A DNA stretch of 55,581 nucleotides. It comes from an uncultured Mogibacterium sp. (lineage in GTDB: Bacteria > Bacillota > Clostridia > Peptostreptococcales > Anaerovoracaceae). Each line of letters begins with the position of its first letter. The stretch's first letter is position 1. The position numbers were made by a program, and so were the translations under genes. The stretch is taken from positions 1 to 55,581 of the forward strand of contig NZ_CALISE010000010.1 in assembly GCF_938041965.1 (NCBI RefSeq). The letters are read 5' to 3'. The notes below the pieces were generated by a model that worked only from the letters and a program-made list of their open reading frames with translations, was not told the DNA's origin and searched no databases. Positions 44,110 through 53,071 of the stretch are shown here, piece by piece.

Positions 44110-45312
44110 TTAGTTAGTTTTCTCTCCGAGTGTCTTGGCCTTATCGAGAATCGCCATCGCTGTATCGAATTTACTGAGCTTACCCAGTTCTGTCTCATCT
44201 TCTTTAGTGATAATGGTAACTATATTAGTGTCTCCGCCGAAGCCAGCACCTTCTTCCTTTAGACTGTTCGCACATATCATGTCGAGACCTTTGCGCTCGA
44301 GCTTGCTTCTAGAGTTTTCGAGCAAGTTTTGAGTTTCCATCGAGAAACCGCAGATAATCTGATTAGGTTTTCTAATCTTCTTTAGCTCAGCCAAGATATC
44401 AGAGGTTCTCCTCAGCTCTATGACCATATTGCCGTCCTGCTTCTTAATCTTCTCATCAGATGTGTAAACTGGCGTATAGTCTGAAACTGCAGCAGCCTTG
44501 AATATGTAATCCGCCTTAGGCGCATGCTTTAGCACTTCTTCGCACATCTCGGCAGAAGTTGTAATCTGAGTCGTGTTCACATAAGGAATTGGCTCTAAAC
44601 TAGTCTTGCCGGTGATGAGCGTAACCTGCGCCCCCCTGTAAGCGGCAGCTTTAGCTAGGGCGTAGCCCATGCGCCCGGTTGAATGGTTGGTGATGTATCT
44701 AACTGGATCGATTGTTTCCTGAGTAGCGCCAGCGGTGACGAGCACCTTCTTGTCAGCGAGGTCTTTTGCGTATGCTAGATCAAATAAGATTTCTTCCAAA
44801 ATAGCTTCTGGCTCAGGCATCTTTCCAACACCCACATCTCCGCAGGCGAGCACTCCGCTCGATGGCTGCATGACCCTGATTCCAACCTTGAGAAGCCTCA
44901 TGATATTGCCCTGAGTGATAGGGTTAAGGAACATCTGCGTATTCATAGCAGGTATGACCAGTTTAGGACAGTTAGCAGCGAGGAATGTCGTTGTGAGCAT
45001 ATCGTCAGCCATTCCGTACGATGCCTTGGCGATGAAATTCGCAGTTGCCGGAGCAACGACAAAGTAATCTGCCGCCTTCGCGATAGATATGTGCGCTACA
45101 TCGAATTTAAAGTCCCTGTCAAATGTATCAGTCATGCATTTATTGCCCGTAAGTGTCTCGAAGACCAGTGGCGAGATGAATTCAGTCGCATTCTTAGTCA
45201 TAATCACGTGGATATCCGCATGCTCCTTCTTGAGAGCGCTGACTAGAGATGCTGTCTTATACGCGGCAATTCCGCCAGTAACACCGACAACAACACATTT
45301 ATCTTTAAGCAT
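44110..45312 (-). CDS. coaBC: Bifunctional phosphopantothenoylcysteine decarboxylase / phosphopantothenate-cysteine ligase
   Basis: CoaBC makes 4'-phosphopantetheine for coenzyme A. The 400-aa protein has the flavin-binding CoaC half: GVTGGIAAYK, DVAHISIAKAADYFVVAPAT with the active-site His, PAMNTQM, and LACGDVGVGKM with the catalytic cysteine. The CoaB half starts near KKVLVTAGATQETIDPVRYI and includes NHSTGRMGYALA and the KKQDGNM region. It precedes the 1591-aa gene on the same strand with a 95-nt gap. CoaD is not in the window; the nucleotidyltransferase domain next door is NadD-like rather than clearly CoaD. Confidence 0.95.
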   Translation of the reverse strand: MLKDKCVVVGVTGGIAAYKTASLVSALKKEHADIHVIMTKNATEFISPLVFETLTGNKCMTDTFDRDFKFDVAHISIAKAADYFVVAPATANFIAKASYGMADDMLTTTFLAANCPKLVIPAMNTQMFLNPITQGNIMRLLKVGIRVMQPSSGVLACGDVGVGKMPEPEAILEEILFDLAYAKDLADKKVLVTAGATQETIDPVRYITNHSTGRMGYALAKAAAYRGAQVTLITGKTSLEPIPYVNTTQITTSAEMCEEVLKHAPKADYIFKAAAVSDYTPVYTSDEKIKKQDGNMVIELRRTSDILAELKKIRKPNQIICGFSMETQNLLENSRSKLERKGLDMICANSLKEEGAGFGGDTNIVTIITKEDETELGKLSKFDTAMAILDKAKTLGEKTN

Positions 45313-45442
45313 GTGACTCCTCCTGTTATCTACATCTTGTGGTTAAATAATATAATATACTTTCATCTGCGATTTCTCAATCATAAACACAGCATTAATC
45401 GTATCAAAATGGCTAAAATTCAATACTTACTAGAGTTTTCCC

Positions 45443-45471
45443 TTGCACAAGACGTTCTGCTTTGTTATAAT
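45443..45471 (+). promoter_or_regulatory. SigA-type promoter of rpmE
   Basis: TTGCAC (45443-45448) and TATAAT (45466-45471) are separated by 17 nt. The rpmE start lies 63 nt downstream. Confidence 0.8.
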
Positions 45472-45534
45472 AACAAGGCTATTGGGATAGCACGCGAGTG
45501 CGCACGATAGACTTTTAAGAAAAGGAGAGCTAGC

Positions 45535-45732
45535 ATGAAGGAAGGAATCCATCCTGATTATAAGGAATGTAAAGTTACTTGCGCATGTGGTAATACCTTT
45601 ACTACACTTTCGAACACTGACACTATGAGAGTCGAAGTATGCTCAGCGTGCCACCCATTCTTCACAGGTCAGCAGAAGTTTGCTAACCGTGGTGGACGTG
45701 TAGAGAAGTTCAAGAACAAATACAACCTTTAG
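45535..45732 (+). CDS. rpmE: 50S ribosomal protein L31
   Basis: L31 bridges the ribosomal subunits. The 65-aa protein is the zinc-binding form: cysteines occur as CACGNTF and VCSACHPF. It ends EKFKNKYNL. The start has AAAGGAG. In most clostridia it sits between rho and prmC/prfA; here it is about 12 kb away from rho, with its own promoter and terminator. Confidence 0.97.
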   Translation: MKEGIHPDYKECKVTCACGNTFTTLSNTDTMRVEVCSACHPFFTGQQKFANRGGRVEKFKNKYNL

Positions 45733-45746
45733 GGAATCAATATTTA

Positions 45747-45775
45747 GAGGACGCTGTTTGCAGCGTCCTCATTTT
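45747..45775 (+). terminator. Terminator after rpmE
   Basis: Arms GAGGACGCTG and CAGCGTCCTC pair perfectly around TTTG and are followed by ATTTT. Confidence 0.92.
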
Positions 45776-45777
45776 AG

Positions 45778-45819
45778 AGCGTTTGGAACCACAGGCGGTG
45801 GTTTTCCTGACGCTTTTTT
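45778..45819 (+). terminator. Second hairpin/terminator between rpmE and prfA
   Basis: Outer arms AGCGT and ACGCT enclose an inner pair GGAACCAC / GTGGTTTTCC with a small bulge, followed by TTTTTT. The inner stem resembles the hairpin of the terminal repeat. It could be a backup terminator or a prfA leader structure. Confidence 0.65.
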
Positions 45820-45938
45820 CATAGGTGACAAGCAAAGCTGCTCGGGATACTTCGGCGAGTGATAATCGCGGAGCATTTGCAAGGGCTGATAAATATATAA
45901 AACTAAGAATCTACAACTTATAAGTAAAGGATGTAATT

Positions 45939-47003
45939 ATGTTTGATAAGCTAGATTTTATACTTGAGAAATACGAGGAGCTATCGAAGAAGGTTTCTGA
46001 CCCCGATGTTATCGCCAAGCAGAAGGAATGGCAGAAGCTGATGAAAGAGATGAGCGACCTCGAGCCAATCGTCAAGGAGTACACTGCGTATAAGAAGGCA
46101 AAGGAAGAGCTTGAAGAGGCTAAGAAAATCCTCGATATGGAGGATGACGAAGAGCTGCGCGAGATGGCGCGTGAGGAGCTCAAGGCTAACGAAGCAGCGA
46201 TTGAGGAGTACACAGATAACCTCAAGATTCTGCTTCTTCCAAAGGACCCTAACGACGACAAAAACGTAATCCTAGAGATCAGAGCTGGTACGGGCGGAGA
46301 TGAGGCCGCGCTATTTGGAAGCGACCTGCTTCGTATGTATCTCAGATACGCTGAAAGAATGCGCTGGAAGACAGAGCTCATAGAGAGCAATGAGACTGAA
46401 ATCGGCGGTGTTAAAGAAGTTGTTATGCTCGTCAAAGGTAAGGGTGCGTATTCCAGACTCAAGTACGAGAGTGGCGTCCACAGAGTACAGAGAGTTCCAG
46501 AGACTGAGTCGGGCGGCAGAGTGCATACATCGGCAGCTTCAGTTGCGGTAATGCCAGAAGTCGATGACGTTGAGGTTAACCTAGATCCTAACGACGTACG
46601 TGTAGACGTATATAGAGCATCTGGTAACGGTGGACAGTGTGTAAATACTACGGACTCTGCAGTTAGACTTACTCACATGCCAACTGGTCTCGTAGTAACT
46701 TGTCAGGACGAGAAGTCGCAGATTAAGAATAAGGAAAAGGCTTTCAAGGTTCTTAAGTCGAGACTATTCGACCTCATGCAGCAGGAACAGAACGATAAGA
46801 TTGCAGCAGAGAGAAAGTCGCAGATAGGCTCCGGAGACAGATCAGAGAGAATTAGAACCTATAACTTCCCACAGAGCAGAATCACAGACCATAGAATCAA
46901 CCTGACACTATACAAGCTTGATTCATTCCTCGACGGTGACCTCGATGAAGTGATCGATGCACTGATTACCGAGGATCAGGCGGAGAAGATGAGAGATTTC
47001 TAA
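45939..47003 (+). CDS. prfA: Peptide chain release factor 1
   Basis: RF1 ends translation at UAA and UAG. The 354-aa protein has the codon-recognition PET tripeptide at 187-189 (PxT) and the catalytic GGQ at 231-233 in SGNGGQCVNTTDSAVRLTH. The residue after GGQ is Cys; His is the more common form. Q233 is the substrate of PrmC, encoded at 31602-33536. The order prfA-sua5-rpiB-upp is the usual clostridial one. A 206-nt leader with two hairpins precedes it. Confidence 0.97.
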   Translation: MFDKLDFILEKYEELSKKVSDPDVIAKQKEWQKLMKEMSDLEPIVKEYTAYKKAKEELEEAKKILDMEDDEELREMAREELKANEAAIEEYTDNLKILLLPKDPNDDKNVILEIRAGTGGDEAALFGSDLLRMYLRYAERMRWKTELIESNETEIGGVKEVVMLVKGKGAYSRLKYESGVHRVQRVPETESGGRVHTSAASVAVMPEVDDVEVNLDPNDVRVDVYRASGNGGQCVNTTDSAVRLTHMPTGLVVTCQDEKSQIKNKEKAFKVLKSRLFDLMQQEQNDKIAAERKSQIGSGDRSERIRTYNFPQSRITDHRINLTLYKLDSFLDGDLDEVIDALITEDQAEKMRDF

Positions 47004-47020
47004 GGCGAGAGAGGCATCCA

Positions 47021-48013
47021 ATGAAGACGAGAATTATCCTTCCTGACACTGATGGAATCTCTGAAGCTGGGGCTATCCTGCGTTCTGGCGGACTCGTGGC
47101 ATTTCCTACTGAGACGGTATATGGACTTGGTGCAAATGCCCTAGATGCTACTGCTACAAAGCACATATATGAGGCGAAGGGAAGACCGAGCGACAATCCG
47201 ATGATCGTCCATGTGGCGAGCATAGATATGCTTAACAGTGTAGCTTCGGGAGTAACCGATGAACAGAAGTCTCTAATGAGCAAGCTCTGGCCTGGGCCGA
47301 TTACCTTCGTGCTTCGCAAGAATTCAGGAGTTCCCGATGTTACAACGGGAGGGCTTGATACAGTTGCGGTCAGATGGCCGTCACGGCGCGAGGCTGCTGA
47401 GATTATTGAGGCAGCAGGCGTTCCGATTGCGGCACCGAGTGCTAACCTCTCTGGCAAACCGAGCCCAACGACATTCGAAGATGTCGCCGAGGATATGGAC
47501 GGCAGAATTGATGCGATAGTCAAAGGCGAGAGAACCGCTATTGGTATAGAGTCAACAGTCCTAGATCTAACATCAGAAGTTCCGACGATACTTAGGCCAG
47601 GGTTTATAACGAAGAGCCAGATTGAAGAGGCTGTAGACGGCGAAGTTCAGTATGACCCATCTCTATTCAAGAAGCCTGGAGCAGACGATTTCCATCCGAA
47701 GTCACCTGGTATGAAGTATAAGCATTATGCACCGAAGGCTGCCGTTCGAATAGTAGAAGGTAGCAAAGATGCCGTATGCGCAGGTATTGCTGAACTAGAG
47801 GCTGAGGCAGTGTCTAATAAACTACGAACAGCGGTGCTTGACTATATGGGGAATGGTGACAAGGCGGCGAATAACTTTTTTGCAGACCTAAGGCAGTGCG
47901 ACAGAGATGGTGTGGACATAATTTACATCGCTGCGTACGACTGGGATGAAGTCGGATTTTCCGTTATGAACAGGATGGTCAAGTCGGCAGGGTATGACAT
48001 CGTAAATGTTTAA
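47021..48013 (+). CDS. L-threonylcarbamoyladenylate synthase (Sua5/YwlC type)
   Basis: This enzyme makes the threonylcarbamoyl-AMP used for t6A37 tRNA modification. The 330-aa length shows the long Sua5/YwlC form: a YrdC-like domain (GGLVAFPTETVYGLGANA, KGRPSDNPMIVHV, APSANLSGKPSPT) followed by a C-terminal Sua5 domain of about 110 residues (PKSPGMKYKHYAPKA). It lies 17 nt after prfA with AGAGAGG upstream. Confidence 0.95.
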   Translation: MKTRIILPDTDGISEAGAILRSGGLVAFPTETVYGLGANALDATATKHIYEAKGRPSDNPMIVHVASIDMLNSVASGVTDEQKSLMSKLWPGPITFVLRKNSGVPDVTTGGLDTVAVRWPSRREAAEIIEAAGVPIAAPSANLSGKPSPTTFEDVAEDMDGRIDAIVKGERTAIGIESTVLDLTSEVPTILRPGFITKSQIEEAVDGEVQYDPSLFKKPGADDFHPKSPGMKYKHYAPKAAVRIVEGSKDAVCAGIAELEAEAVSNKLRTAVLDYMGNGDKAANNFFADLRQCDRDGVDIIYIAAYDWDEVGFSVMNRMVKSAGYDIVNV

Positions 48014-48074
48014 AATATTTAGAGCATTTACATATGCGAAGGATGTATAATTTATATTATTTATATGACATATA

Positions 48075-48112
48075 TCGCTATATCATCGGGGTACATGCTA
48101 TACATATAGCGA
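48075..48112 (+). promoter_or_regulatory. Inverted repeat in the rpiB leader
   Basis: TCGCTATAT (48075-48083) and ATATAGCGA (48104-48112) are perfect complements 20 nt apart, upstream of the rpiB start. It could be an operator or a leader hairpin; no T-run follows. Confidence 0.4.
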
Positions 48113-48133
48113 AGATATGCGAGGAGGAATTAT

Positions 48134-48562
48134 ATGAATATTGCGATTGGCTGCGATCACGCAGGGTATCCTCTTAAGGTAGCTGTTGAAGATAAGCTGC
48201 TAAAGGAAGGCTATGGAATCATGGATGTAGGCACGGAATCGACTGAGTCCGTGGATTATCCGATATATGGCAAGGCTGTTGGACGTGCAGTTGCTAGTGG
48301 ACTGGCTGATAGAGGCATAGTAATCTGTGGCTCTGGCATAGGAATTTCTATCGCAGCGAATAAAGTCAAGGGCGTTAGATGTGCGCTCTGCACTTCCGTA
48401 GAGATGGCGGAGATGTCGAGAAAGCACAATGACGCAAATGTGCTTGCGATGGGTGCGAGGATGATAGAGCAGGATTTGGCATTTGAAATTGTCGATAAGT
48501 GGCTAGCGACAGATTTTGAAGGCGGAAAGCACCTTCGTCGCATAAACATGCTTGATGAATAA
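48134..48562 (+). CDS. rpiB: RpiB/LacA/LacB family sugar-phosphate isomerase, probably ribose 5-phosphate isomerase B
   Basis: RpiB interconverts ribose 5-phosphate and ribulose 5-phosphate. The 142-aa protein starts MNIAIGCDHAGYPLK and has GTESTESVDYP, GIVICGSGIGISIAANK (with the catalytic cysteine in the ICGSG motif), and RCALCTSVEMAEMSRKHNDANVL. The strong ribosome site GAGGAGGAA precedes it. Its place before upp is standard in clostridia; ribose 5-phosphate is the source of PRPP used by Upp. Confidence 0.95.
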   Translation: MNIAIGCDHAGYPLKVAVEDKLLKEGYGIMDVGTESTESVDYPIYGKAVGRAVASGLADRGIVICGSGIGISIAANKVKGVRCALCTSVEMAEMSRKHNDANVLAMGARMIEQDLAFEIVDKWLATDFEGGKHLRRINMLDE

Positions 48563-48615
48563 CGTATTTTGTATATACTTAATAATAGGTGATTGAAATA
48601 GTCAGGAGGATTATA

Positions 48616-49257
48616 ATGGCTAACAGAGAAGGCAAGGTATATGTGTTTGATCATCCGCTGATTCAGCACAAGACGTCTCTCATGAGAGATGTAAACACTA
48701 GTGTAAAGGAGTTCCGCGAGCTCGCTACTGAGGTGGCGATGCTGATGGGCTTCGAAGCGACAAGAGATCTGCCACTTGAAGAGGTTGATATCGAAACACC
48801 TATGTGCAAGACTACAGTTAAGATGCTTGAGGGAGAAGACATTGCAATCGTTCCTATATTAAGAGCTGGTCTTGGCTTTGTGGACGGAATGCTTGCGCTC
48901 GTTCCAAATGCAAAGGTAGGGCACGTTGGTTTATACCGTGACCCAGATACACATCTTCCTGTTGAATATTATTGTAAGCTACCTAAGGACATCGAGAAGA
49001 GAAAGATTTTCGCTGTTGACCCAATGCTTGCAACTGGTGGAAGTGCTATCGCAGCAATCGATTCTATCAAGAGCAGAGGTGGACATGATATCGCATTCCT
49101 ATGCTTGATAGCCGCACCAGAAGGAATAGATGCTCTACACAAGGCTCATCCTGATATTGACATCTACATTGCGGCAAAGGACGAGAGACTCAACGAAAAC
49201 GCTTACATTCTTCCAGGACTTGGAGATGCAGGCGACAGACTTTACGGTACAAAGTAA
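48616..49257 (+). CDS. upp: Uracil phosphoribosyltransferase
   Basis: Upp salvages uracil to UMP using PRPP. The start chosen is the ATG at 48616, 5-6 nt after AGGAGG; an upstream opening at 48589 would include the ribosome site itself. The 213-aa protein has VPILRAGLGFVDGML, the PRPP loop FAVDPMLATGGSAIAAI and the C-terminal ENAYILPGLGDAGDRLYGTK. This is a normal bacterial Upp. Confidence 0.97.
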   Translation: MANREGKVYVFDHPLIQHKTSLMRDVNTSVKEFRELATEVAMLMGFEATRDLPLEEVDIETPMCKTTVKMLEGEDIAIVPILRAGLGFVDGMLALVPNAKVGHVGLYRDPDTHLPVEYYCKLPKDIEKRKIFAVDPMLATGGSAIAAIDSIKSRGGHDIAFLCLIAAPEGIDALHKAHPDIDIYIAAKDERLNENAYILPGLGDAGDRLYGTK

Positions 49258-49278
49258 TCTCGGCAAGCTAATGATATT

Positions 49279-49310
49279 AAGCCTGCGGCGAGAGCTGCAG
49301 GTTATTTTTA
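49279..49310 (+). terminator. Weak terminator after upp
   Basis: CCTGC and GCAGG form a short stem around a 10-nt loop, followed by TTATTTTTA. It lies between upp and tyrS. Confidence 0.45.
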
Positions 49311-49323
49311 TAGGAGGGACACG

Positions 49324-50652
49324 ATGATACAGATTCCAGATAATGTGAGCAAGTACACTAACGTATATGATGTGCTTGAAGAAAGAGGCCTGATTGAACA
49401 GTGCACAGATCCAAAGGCTATGCGAGATCTACTCGGAAGCGAGAAAATTAAGTTCTACGTAGGATTTGACCCAACTGCAGACTGTCTGCATGTTGGACAC
49501 TTGATTCAGATTATTATATTTGCGTATATGCTCAAATATGGTCATACACCAGTGGCTCTCGTCGGCGGCGGAACTGTGATGATTGGGGATCCTTCTGGTA
49601 GAACTGACCTGCGCCGCATGATGGATATTGAAGAAATCGATGCAAACGGCAAGAAGTTCAAAGACCTATTTGATCGGTTCCTACCGTTCGATGACGAGTG
49701 GGAATACACTGGCAACGGTGGCGTCATGAAGCCAGGACACCAGAACAGAGAACCTAAGCCGGGACTTGCGGTAAGTACAAATAATGCTCTATGGCTAAGA
49801 AACCTCAACTACATCGAGTTCGCTCGTGAGATTGGCTCGGTATTTAACGTAAACGACATGCTTAGAGCCGAGTGCTATAAGAGAAGACTTAAGGAAGGTC
49901 TTACTTTTCTCGAGTTCAACTACATGCTAATGCAGGGATATGACTTCTACGTAATGGCGAGAGACTTCGGTCTCAAGGCTCAGTTCGGCGGCAACGACCA
50001 GTGGTCCAATATCATCGCTGGTGTCAATATCGCTAAGAAGAAGTCAGACCTAGATGTGTATGGTATGACTTTCTCGCTTCTCACCAAGAGCGATGGCGAG
50101 AAGATGGGTAAGACTGCAGGTGGTGCGCTCTGGCTCAATGAAGAAAGGGTTTCAGTGTTCGACTTCTTCCAGTACTGGAGAAATGTCGCAGATGCGGATG
50201 TTAACAAGTGCCTCCGTATGCTCACATTCCTGCCAATGGATGAGGTAAATAGGTTATCTTCGCTAGAGGGCGCAGAGATTAATCAGGCAAAAGAGATTCT
50301 CGCTTACGAAGTCACTAAGCTAGTACACGGCGAAGAGAAAGCGAAGAAAGCACTTGAAGATGCTCGTGCGGTATTTGCTAGTGGAGGCACTAATGCAGCG
50401 ACTATGCCATCCGTTGAACTAGACAAGGCTTCCTTTGAAGGCGAAGGCTTCGGTCTAGCTAGCCTACTAAAGGAACTTGGACTAGCACAGTCTAACGGTG
50501 ACGCATTTAGAACGATAGAGCAGGGTGGTGCTAGAATTAACGGTGAGCAGGTTACTGACAGAAAGAGAAGAGTAACTCTCGCAGACTTCGAAGATGGAAA
50601 ACTTACAATTCAAAAGGGTAAGAAGAAATTCGTTGCAGTAACATTGAAATAG
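49324..50652 (+). CDS. tyrS: Tyrosyl-tRNA synthetase
   Basis: TyrS charges tRNA-Tyr. The 442-aa protein has the class I HIGH motif as HVGHL and the KMSKS motif as KMGKT. The FNYMLMQGYDF core and a C-terminal S4 RNA-binding domain (FRTIEQGGARINGEQVTDR) are present. The sequence fits the TyrRS-I type. No T-box leader fits in the 66-nt gap after upp, so regulation by a T-box at this place is excluded. ATG at 49324 has AGGAGG. Confidence 0.97.
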   Translation: MIQIPDNVSKYTNVYDVLEERGLIEQCTDPKAMRDLLGSEKIKFYVGFDPTADCLHVGHLIQIIIFAYMLKYGHTPVALVGGGTVMIGDPSGRTDLRRMMDIEEIDANGKKFKDLFDRFLPFDDEWEYTGNGGVMKPGHQNREPKPGLAVSTNNALWLRNLNYIEFAREIGSVFNVNDMLRAECYKRRLKEGLTFLEFNYMLMQGYDFYVMARDFGLKAQFGGNDQWSNIIAGVNIAKKKSDLDVYGMTFSLLTKSDGEKMGKTAGGALWLNEERVSVFDFFQYWRNVADADVNKCLRMLTFLPMDEVNRLSSLEGAEINQAKEILAYEVTKLVHGEEKAKKALEDARAVFASGGTNAATMPSVELDKASFEGEGFGLASLLKELGLAQSNGDAFRTIEQGGARINGEQVTDRKRRVTLADFEDGKLTIQKGKKKFVAVTLK

Positions 50653-50702
50653 CAAGTTAATTGTGATTAGCTTACACTGTGGTGATTTAAGCAAATAAAC
50701 AT

Positions 50703-50727
50703 AAGCGCGCAGCGATGCGCGCTTTGT
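50703..50727 (+). terminator. Terminator after tyrS
   Basis: AAGCGCGC and GCGCGCTT pair perfectly around AGCGAT, followed by a short T-rich tail. Confidence 0.8.
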
Positions 50728-50793
50728 CTATTGGAGAAATGCATATCTGTACATGCATAAAATTATAATATTTATATATTTAGGGGGTACAAT

Positions 50794-51252
50794 ATGGTTA
50801 AAGAAGTAAATTTTGAAGATGTAAAGCGTGATGTAATACATGCATTCACAAACGGATGCATGTGCTCAGAGTCCGTAATTACGATTGCAAACAAGCATTG
50901 GGATCTTGGGATGGGAGATGACATAATGGCCATCGCAACTGGATTCCCATTCGGTTTTGGTGATGGCGGAAATGTATGCGGAGCTGTAGCTGCGGCGACG
51001 ATGTCGCTCGGAAAAGTATTTGGCAGAGTAATCCCTGGAGATCCAAGTTATGAGAAATGCACTTCTCTCGTAAGAGAGCTCAATGATGATGTCATAGCGA
51101 AGTTTGGTAGTGCACTATGTCCAGATTTACTAGAGGGCTATGAATTTGCAACACCAGTTCGCAAGGAACACTGCACCGAAATAGTGGTAGCGGTGCTTGA
51201 GTCATTCGCTCGCATAATGGAACGCGAATGTGGGGTTCATGTCTGTTGGTAA
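50794..51252 (+). CDS. C_GCAxxG_C_C family redox-type protein
   Basis: The 152-aa protein carries the cysteine pattern of this family: NGCMCSESV near the N-terminus, GGNVCGAVAAATMSLG in the middle, and later single cysteines (EKCTS, LCPDL, EHCTE). The proteins are small, helical and thought to bind a metal or take part in redox chemistry, with no fixed function. ATG at 50794 follows AGGGGG. It appears to be a single-gene unit between two terminator-like regions. Confidence 0.85.
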   Translation: MVKEVNFEDVKRDVIHAFTNGCMCSESVITIANKHWDLGMGDDIMAIATGFPFGFGDGGNVCGAVAAATMSLGKVFGRVIPGDPSYEKCTSLVRELNDDVIAKFGSALCPDLLEGYEFATPVRKEHCTEIVVAVLESFARIMERECGVHVCW

Positions 51253-51380
51253 TTGTGATATATTATGAAGACTACTTAGTAGTATAGTATATAAGGCTTT
51301 AAGTTTTCGAATATATTACTTTGAGTCTATGAATATATTGGATTGAAATAGCAGATAATATGTGTAGAAAGAGGCAGTTT

Positions 51381-51710
51381 ATGGCTAAGAAACAATCGAA
51401 ATACGAGAGACCGGGTGGCGCTAGAAAGGGCAGAATTGCAGTAGTCATATTCATCATCGTAGCGGCAATCACAGATGCTATTATGGTTCGTGCGTACTTT
51501 ACAGGTGGCAAAAGCGCTATGGTTGGCGCCATGATTATACTGATGACAGCGATGTATGTTTTTATCACTTACAGTCTGATCAAGCTCGTGAAAATGATGG
51601 AAGAGCAGATGGTGAAGGATGCTGAGGCAGAGAAGGACGCTGAGGAGAAGGCAAAACACATCGGAAAGGGTGCTGCGTACAAGACTCTCAAGAAAAAGTC
51701 CAAGAACTAA
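51381..51710 (+). CDS. Small two-transmembrane protein, unknown function
   Basis: The 109-aa product (start MAKKQSKYERPGG at 51381, with AGAGG upstream) has a basic N-terminus. Two transmembrane helices follow at about 21-40 (GRIAVVIFIIVAAITDAIMV) and 52-75, and then a charged coiled-coil tail (MMEEQMVKDAEAEKDAEEK). An upstream ATG at 51360 would add seven residues. I do not recognise the family. Confidence 0.7.
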   Translation: MAKKQSKYERPGGARKGRIAVVIFIIVAAITDAIMVRAYFTGGKSAMVGAMIILMTAMYVFITYSLIKLVKMMEEQMVKDAEAEKDAEEKAKHIGKGAAYKTLKKKSKN

Positions 51711-52094
51711 AGGGATAGTCTGGTAGTGGATAAATAAAGAAAACTCTCAGTGTAAGTTTTAAACTTAGCTACTACTATGAAATAAAATGTAGTACAAATA
51801 AGCGTTTGTGAGATGCACAAATGTGATATCGCAAACAACCTTATAGATAATTATTATCGATTGTAAAAATTTGATAACAATAAGAATAAATCAAATAGCT
51901 ACGTAAAAAAGCGAGGACATGCGTCCTCGCTTTCTTTGTATGGATATTCTATGGATGGATTGTGTAATAACAGCGAAGGTATTGAAATAACCTGTGCTGT
52001 ACCTTTATAATAAACTTGAGAGCGAAGCATGTAAAATTAATTAAAATGAGTTAATTGATAAAAATAAATAATTGCGGTCCTCGATGGAGGTATT
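51711..52094. other. Non-coding stretch with terminator
   Basis: The only clear element is the hairpin at 51908-51937. The rest is AT-rich and holds no frame I would call a gene. The region before 52095 is the probable promoter zone of the LysR gene, but no good -35/-10 pair stands out. Confidence 0.6.
51908..51937 (+). terminator. Terminator before the LysR gene
   Basis: AAAGCGAGGAC and GTCCTCGCTTT pair perfectly over 11 bp around ATGC, followed by a T-rich tail. It is similar in sequence to the hairpin at 53647-53682. Confidence 0.85.
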
Positions 52095-52979
52095 ATGGAA
52101 AATCGTAACGTAGCGACCTTTATAAAGGTTGTAGAGATGAATAATTTTACTAGGGCAGCAGAGAGTCTCGGGTACTCTCAAGCAGCCGTAACTGCCCAGA
52201 TAAAGCAGCTCGAGCATGAACTCGGAGCACCTTTATTTGACAGAATCGGCAAGAGGATAAATCTTACTAGAGCGGGAGAGACATTCCTCCCATATGCTTT
52301 TCGTCTGCTCAAGGCGGAAGATGAAGCGGTAGCAAGTATCAGAGAGCAGGAAGGTCTCAGCGGAACACTGACAATAGGAACATCTTCAAGTCTATCGATC
52401 GGAGCGCTTCCACATATCGCTATTGATTTCATCAAGGAGTATCCTGATGTAAATGTCGTTATCAAGGTATCCGACTTCACGCAGGACCTGAGAGAGAAAC
52501 TTGTTGCTGGAACTATGGACCTCGTGTTCACTATGGCGGAGACTCCAAACCCACAAAATTTTCAACGTATGCTGGAGAAAGACGTACCGATGGTATTCGT
52601 AGCTCACCCAGATCATCCGCTCGCTGGCAAGAAGGTTCAACTGCGCAAAATCCTTGCTGAGCAGTTAATCGTTGCAGATAGAGAGGTAGGATATACATTC
52701 TATCTGAATAAGTTTGCAAATGATATCGGCATGCAGCTTGAACCGGCTCTCGAGGTCGGCTCAGTAGCAGCAATCGTCAATATACTTGAGGGTGGATACG
52801 GAGTATCCTACCTCCCATGGTTCGTCGTTGAGAAGCCGGTGGCAGATGGCAAGCTAGCAACGATCGATGTTACATGTCCTGATCCAGAGCTTAAGAGCAG
52901 CATAATCTGCCATAAGAGCAAGTGGATTGACCCGGTGATTAAGAAGTTCATCGAGTATGTCGATGCAGGTATAAAATAA
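52095..52979 (+). CDS. LysR-family transcriptional regulator
   Basis: The 294-aa protein has the N-terminal winged helix (FIKVVEMNNFTRAAESLGYSQAAVTAQIKQLEHELGAPLFDR) and a substrate-binding domain of about 200 residues (GTLTIGTSSSLSIGALPHIAIDF...). Length and layout are typical. ATG at 52095 has TGGAGG. LysR genes usually regulate a divergent neighbour, but the left neighbour here is convergent in reading direction with a terminator between, so the target is not evident. Confidence 0.93.
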   Translation: MENRNVATFIKVVEMNNFTRAAESLGYSQAAVTAQIKQLEHELGAPLFDRIGKRINLTRAGETFLPYAFRLLKAEDEAVASIREQEGLSGTLTIGTSSSLSIGALPHIAIDFIKEYPDVNVVIKVSDFTQDLREKLVAGTMDLVFTMAETPNPQNFQRMLEKDVPMVFVAHPDHPLAGKKVQLRKILAEQLIVADREVGYTFYLNKFANDIGMQLEPALEVGSVAAIVNILEGGYGVSYLPWFVVEKPVADGKLATIDVTCPDPELKSSIICHKSKWIDPVIKKFIEYVDAGIK

Positions 52980-53071
52980 GCAGTATAGAGCTTAAAATCT
53001 AAGAATGCATAAACGTATAATAGGAGGAGGATATCTAATTATTATCAACTTGTAATTAGATTATTGTTCAA

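Noticed and set aside
49258..49323. Possible T-box leader of tyrS
   Set aside because: The gap is only 66 nt and contains a short terminator-like hairpin; no T-box core sequence can be seen.
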